This document shows positions 8,639-11,860 of a stretch of DNA of 11,860 nucleotides, in pieces (positions within the stretch are counted from its first letter, which is position 1; each line of letters starts with the position of its first letter). Origin of the DNA: DASYXW01 sp035934405 (GTDB taxonomy: Bacteria; Acidobacteriota; Terriglobia; UBA7540); assembly GCA_035934405.1 (NCBI GenBank), contig DASYXW010000073.1, positions 1-11,860 on the forward strand, in the 5' to 3' direction. The notes beneath the pieces were generated by a model. It had not been told where the DNA came from and searched no databases. It saw only the letters and a program-made list of their open reading frames with translations. A program made the translations under genes and the position numbers.

Positions 8639-8726
8639 TGTCATCCTGAGGTCGCCACGGTGACCGAAGGCTCTGCTTCTTAGTCAACAGCAGATTCTTC
8701 GTCGGCTGCGCCTTCTCAGAATGACA
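8639..8726. repeat. 88-bp palindromic MITE-like element
   Basis: The outer arms TGTCATCCTGAG (8639-8650) and CTCAGAATGACA (8715-8726) are complementary except for one base. Inner arms GAAGGCTCTGCT (8666-8677) and AGCAGATTCTTC (8689-8700) pair with two mismatches around an 11-base loop. The whole element can fold back on itself and has no coding capacity. It lies between the 3' end of the SBBP gene and the Dabb start. The terminal sequence is of a type I recall as dispersed in acidobacterial genomes; copy number cannot be judged here. The rest of the 213-bp gap (8586-8798) shows nothing else. Confidence 0.7.
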
Positions 8727-11205
8727 GTCGCGGTAGGTTCAGGGATAATCTTTAAACTAGGGCAGCACCGATCAAACTGGCTACTGGTAACTATTTTCTT
8801 ACGTTCCTGTGCCTGAGAGCGCCACCGTCTGCGGGCTGCCGCCGCCGTTGTCACTGATAGAAACGTCCGCCGTCCGCTTGCCTTTGGCCGCAGGGGTGAA
8901 CGTCACGGTGATGAAGCAGCTTGCTCCCCCAGCCACGCTCCCGCCGCAAGTATTGGTTTCGGCAAAGTCGCCGGAGTTGGTTCCCGTGATCGAAATCTTC
9001 GAGATGCTCACCGCCACGCTGCCTTTGTTGGTCAGCGTGATCTTTCGAGGGAGACTCTTGGTGCCGACGGGCTGAGTACCGAAGTTCACGCTCGCGGGCA
9101 CGAGTTGCACGTAGGTGCCGGTGCCCTTGAGCGAAACCGTCTGCGGACTGCCGGGCGCGTTGTCGGTGACGCTCACAGTGCCTGTCAGGGTGCCCTTGCT
9201 CTTGGGCGCGAACTTGACGCTGATGGTGCAGCTTGCGCCCGGCGCGACGCTCGTGCCGCAGGTGTTTGTCTGGCTGAAGTTGCCGGTGATAGTGATGCTC
9301 GTGATGCTTAGCGTCCCGTTGCCCGAATTGGTGAGCGTCACCGTCTTCGCGGGGCTAGTGGTGAAGATCACCTGGGTCGGAAACGTCAGGCTAGTGGGAG
9401 AAAATGTCACCGCGCCTTGAGTGCCGACACCGGTAAGTGAAACTGTTTGCGGGCTGTTGGCGGCGCTATCGGTGATACTGACGTCGGCGGTTCGAGTCCC
9501 GGCGGCCGTCGGTGTGAAGGTCACACTGATGGTGCAACTGACGCCCGCCGCGAGGGAGGTGCCACAGGTATTGGTCTCGCTAAAATCGCTGGCGTCTGTT
9601 CCGGTGATGTTGACAGCCGTGATGCTCAGAGGGGTGGTGCCGCTATTGCTGAGCGTTGTGGTTTGCGGCGCGCTGCTGGTTCCCACGGCGTGGTTGCCAA
9701 AGCTGAGACTCAAAGGCAAAACCTGGTCGCCCGGAACGAATTTTGTCACGAAGGCGTTGCCGCCGCCCAAGCAGCCGCCGCCGCAGGAGGTCTGAAATGC
9801 GCCTGGTGTGGCCGGAAAGTCGGTTGATCCAGTACCGCCAACGATGTAGATACTTCCTGAAGCGTCTACCCTGATGCCGAATCCGGTGTCGACGCCGCTG
9901 CCACCGAGGAAGGTGGAGTAGATCGGTGTCGAACCTGCAGGATTCAACTCCGTCACGCTGGCGTCATAGCTGCCAGCGTTACGGGTTTGAAAGGCACCCG
10001 GCGTGGTCGGAAAGTCGAATGAGGTGGTACTCCCGGTTACATAGGCATCATCCGAGGCGTCGACGGCGATCCCATATCCGAACTCAGTTCCGCTGCCACC
10101 GAGGTAAGTGGAGTACACAAGGGTCGAGCCAGTCGGGTCTACCTTGGTCACGAAGTCGTGGTCATTCGCGCAGTTGGAACATGTCGTCTGAAACGCACCC
10201 GGCGTAGTGGGAAAGTCAGATGAAGAGGTATAGCCGGTAACGTAGGCGTTGCCAGACGCATCGACAGCGATCCCCTGTGCCTGATCTAAAGAACTGCCAC
10301 CCAGATACGTGGAGTAAACCAGCGCTGAACCTGTGGAGTTCAGCTTCGTCAGGAAGGCGTCCTGTGCCCCTTTAAGAGCTGTCTGAAAGGCTCCGGGTGT
10401 GGTGGGAAAGTCGAGTGAACGGGCAATGCCGGCCACATAGGCATTGCCGGACGGGTCGAGAGCGATGCCCTGTCCACTGTCAGAGGTGCTGCCCCCCAAG
10501 TAAGTTGAGTACACCAAAGCTGAGCCGACGGGATTCAGTTCCGTCACGAAGGCGTTACCATTGGTTCCGTTGCAGGCGCTGCAAGAAGTCTGGAAGGCAC
10601 CAGGCGTGATGGGAAAATTTGCGGAAGCCGTAAGACCGGTCACGTATGCGTTGCCTAAAGCGTCGACGTTGATGCCGGCACCTGCCTCGTTGCCGTTTCC
10701 GCCGAGATACGTGGAGTAGATCAGGGCGGAACCTGTCGGGTTCAATTCGGTCACGTAGGCATCAAGATTGCCACCGTAGGCTGGCTGGATTACGCCAGGC
10801 GTGGTGGGAAAGTCAGTCGACCCGGTTTGGCCGGTCACGTAGGCGTCGCCGTTGGTGTCCACAGCAATGCCCGAACCGTTGTCGTCCATGTTACCGCCAA
10901 GGTACGTGGAATATACAAGGGCCGAGCCAGTAGGATTCAATTTGGTCACGAAGGCGTCTGCGTTGCCGCGGTAAGATGTCTGAAACGCCCCCAGCGTGGT
11001 GGGAAAATCAGTTGAAGTGGTACCCCCTGCCACATAGGCGTCGCCAGACGCGTCCACAGCGACGCCATATCCTTGGTCGCCACTGCTACCACCCAAGTAG
11101 GTGGAGTAGCTCAGGGCAGGGTCAATCACTAGGGGTTTCGTACGGTCATACGTGCCGACCGAGAACGTTACGTGATGGCCGTTGAAACGGTAGTGGCCAT
11201 CGACC

Positions 11206-11233
11206 GGGGTTCGGGATTCGGGGTTCGGGGTTC
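11206..11233. repeat. Four tandem heptamers inside the SBBP gene
   Basis: The plus strand reads GGGGTTC, GGGATTC, GGGGTTC, GGGGTTC without gaps (28 bp). On the minus strand it encodes SRTPNPESRTP between VVYQP and VDGHYRF, so the reading frame is kept although the peptide is foreign to the SBBP family linker. Confidence 0.8.
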
Positions 11234-11320
11234 GCGAAGGTTGATATACGACGGGGGTGTGGAAGCGAGCCTCACCGCCGGAGATTTTCACCACCAGGTC
11301 GCCACTGCGGTCGATGCGTA

Positions 11321-11341
11321 GGGGCGCTGCTTGCGGCGCCC
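11321..11341. repeat. GGGCGC hairpin element at the SBBP frameshift
   Basis: GGGCGC (11322-11327) pairs with GCGCCC (11336-11341). Three more pairs, one of them G-T, leave a very small loop. It coincides with the point where the SBBP reading frame changes and with a TAG stop in the upstream frame, so it resembles a short REP-like insertion or replacement. Confidence 0.55.
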
Positions 11342-11625
11342 TATGCTGTAGCGGCGATGTCGCCGTCGGCGGCGCCCGGGGCGACCACAAAATCGTATTC
11401 CAATTGGCCCTGGTTGCCGTAATAGACGAGGTCCACACCGGGATAGACGCCCTGGTAACGGACCTTGGCGTAGGTCGGAACGTTCGTCCGCCATTTCTTC
11501 GGGTCATTGCCGATGAAGTAGTTGCTCTTGCCGGGCAGTTCATCTGTTCCCTCCACCTTCGCTTGTGGGTTCGCGCCGACAAGTTGCATATGCAGGACGG
11601 CAGGGGTTCGCGCCCCCTCACCCGT

Positions 11626-11662
11626 CCCGACAAGTCGGGGCACCCTCTCCCGCCGCGGCGGG
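11626..11662. repeat. Pair of GC-rich palindromes upstream of the SBBP fragment
   Basis: CCCGACAAGTCGGG (11626-11639) is a perfect 6-bp-stem hairpin, and CCCGCCGCGGCGGG (11649-11662) is a perfect 14-bp palindrome. They sit in a CCCTCACCCG/CCCTCTCCCG context that looks like a dispersed repeat rather than the protein sequence expected here. Confidence 0.6.
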
Positions 11663-11685
11663 CGAGGGCCGGTCACAGGAGAGAA

Positions 11686-11713
11686 GTGACGAGTGACAAG
11701 TGACGGGTGACGA
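11686..11713. repeat. Four tandem GTGACRR heptamers
   Basis: The plus strand reads GTGACGA, GTGACAA, GTGACGG, GTGACGA without gaps (28 bp). The array ends 6 bp from the inner edge of the right inverted-repeat arm, in the stretch that replaces the SBBP N-terminus. Confidence 0.8.
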
Positions 11714-11719
11714 GAGTTT

Positions 11720-11855
11720 GGTAGATTCTCTCTTGTTTGTAAAGCGTAAATTTCGTTCAGAATCATGCGAGGACCTCCTCGGGCGCAGGGGCCGGGGCGT
11801 TCGCCAAGGCGTAGACTTTGCTGCCGTCGAAGAGCTGGTCATGTTTGAACATGCC
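11720..11855 (-). repeat. Right arm of the perfect inverted repeat
   Basis: This is the exact reverse complement of 1-136. Identity begins at 11720 (GGTAGATTCTC), next to the heptamer array, and continues until the left arm runs out of window. The distance from the inner edge to the window end is 141 bases. Confidence 0.95.
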
Positions 11856-11860
11856 AAAGA
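11763..11860 (-). CDS. 3' end of an unidentified protein (right copy), partial
   Basis: Reading inward from the right edge on the minus strand, an open frame gives F followed by the same 30 residues as the left copy (GMFKHDQLFDGSKVYAL...EEVLA) and the same TGA at 11765-11763. The five bases beyond the mirrored left arm (11856-11860) add one codon, Phe. It is identical to the left copy, so the two are either a recent duplication or the same repeated element seen twice. The family is not recognised. Confidence 0.55.
   Translation of the reverse strand, partial: FGMFKHDQLFDGSKVYALANAPAPAPEEVLA

Larger units (their letters stand above)
8799..11633 (-). pseudogene. SBBP-repeat propeller protein with three choice-of-anchor D domains, 5' disrupted
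   Basis: An uninterrupted frame of about 2.5 kb encodes seven SBBP repeats of about 65 residues (pattern YSTYLGGSxxDxGxGIAVDASGNAYVTG...FPTTPGAFQT), from about 11110 down to 9725. Three ASPM/SPD-2/Hydin-like choice-of-anchor D domains follow (LSFGxxxVGT...TLTNSG...GTxxxDFxETNTCG...CTISVTFTP...VSLTGTGT) to the TAA at 8799. Upstream, the recognisable family part APLRIDRSGDLVVKISGGEARFH starts near 11330. Beyond about 11340 the in-frame translation is an out-of-frame shadow, and the homologous sequence continues in another frame (see 11341-11766). So one frameshift splits the gene, at a GGGCGC hairpin. No start codon with family-like sequence exists in this frame. The product would be a secreted beta-propeller if intact. 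The long clean frame argues for recent damage or an assembly indel. Confidence 0.75.
11341..11766 (-). pseudogene. Displaced N-terminal fragment of the SBBP protein
   Basis: From about 11605 to 11345 this frame encodes AVLHMQLVGANPQAKVEGTD, ELPGKSNYFIGNDPKKWRT and then VRYQGVYPGVDLVYYGNQGQ, LEYDFVVAPGA. This is the well-conserved region before the repeats in SBBP proteins. It then runs into the TAG next to the GGGCGC hairpin, and the protein continues in the frame of 8799-11633. Upstream of AVLHMQ the frame (TRHFSPVTGPRPPRRERVPR...) is made of heptamers and palindromes, then the 136-bp inverted repeat. The usual signal peptide and the preceding 100 or so residues of SBBP proteins (SFEANxGQ type) are missing. 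The nominal ATG at 11766 lies inside the inverted repeat and is not the native start. Translation from ATG 11589 is conceivable but would lack a signal peptide. Confidence 0.65.

Noticed and set aside
8799..11110. Repeated blocks in the SBBP gene as a CRISPR-like or satellite array
   Set aside because: The period of about 195 bp matches protein repeats in frame, with diverged DNA and no constant short direct repeat with spacers.

Overview
The window looks like a chromosomal segment from a high-GC bacterium, most likely an acidobacterium. This is inferred from gene content and repeats, not from a marker gene. The support is a GloVer-repeat protein, an SBBP-repeat protein with choice-of-anchor D domains, a B12-binding/DUF4070 radical SAM protein, and several short dispersed repeats (heptamer arrays, a palindromic element with TGTCATYCTGAG ends, GGGCGC hairpins) of a kind I associate with acidobacterial genomes.

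Layout. Positions 1-136 and 11720-11855 form a perfect 136-bp inverted repeat. Each arm carries the 3' end of the same unidentified gene, reading inward from outside the window. Between the arms, from left to right: (i) on the minus strand, a secreted GloVer beta-propeller/IPT protein (139-1620) and a DUF2834 membrane protein (1765-2085), separated by a terminator-like hairpin; (ii) on the plus strand, a cobalamin-binding-type radical SAM protein (2374-3855) followed 23 bp later by an aspartase-type lyase (3879-5306); (iii) on the minus strand, a compact cluster of a YeiH-type exporter (7283-8206), a secreted nucleoside hydrolase (6204-7253) and a response regulator fused to an anti-sigma-like ATPase (5310-6191). 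The last of these ends 3 bp from the lyase stop; (iv) a small Dabb-domain protein (8295-8585), with an 88-bp palindromic element upstream; (v) a large SBBP/choice-of-anchor D gene (8799 to about 11605, minus) that is frameshifted and has lost its normal N-terminus.

Function. The only convincing co-transcribed set is exporter - nucleoside hydrolase - regulator, with 29 and 12 bp gaps. The radical SAM and lyase genes may be co-transcribed, but no shared pathway is obvious. The two flanking propeller proteins are probably exported.

Novelty. I see no convincing new defence or mobile system. The notable signals are the long inverted repeat, which could be paired mobile elements or an assembly boundary, and the way short repeats have entered or replaced coding sequence in the SBBP gene and probably the regulator tail.
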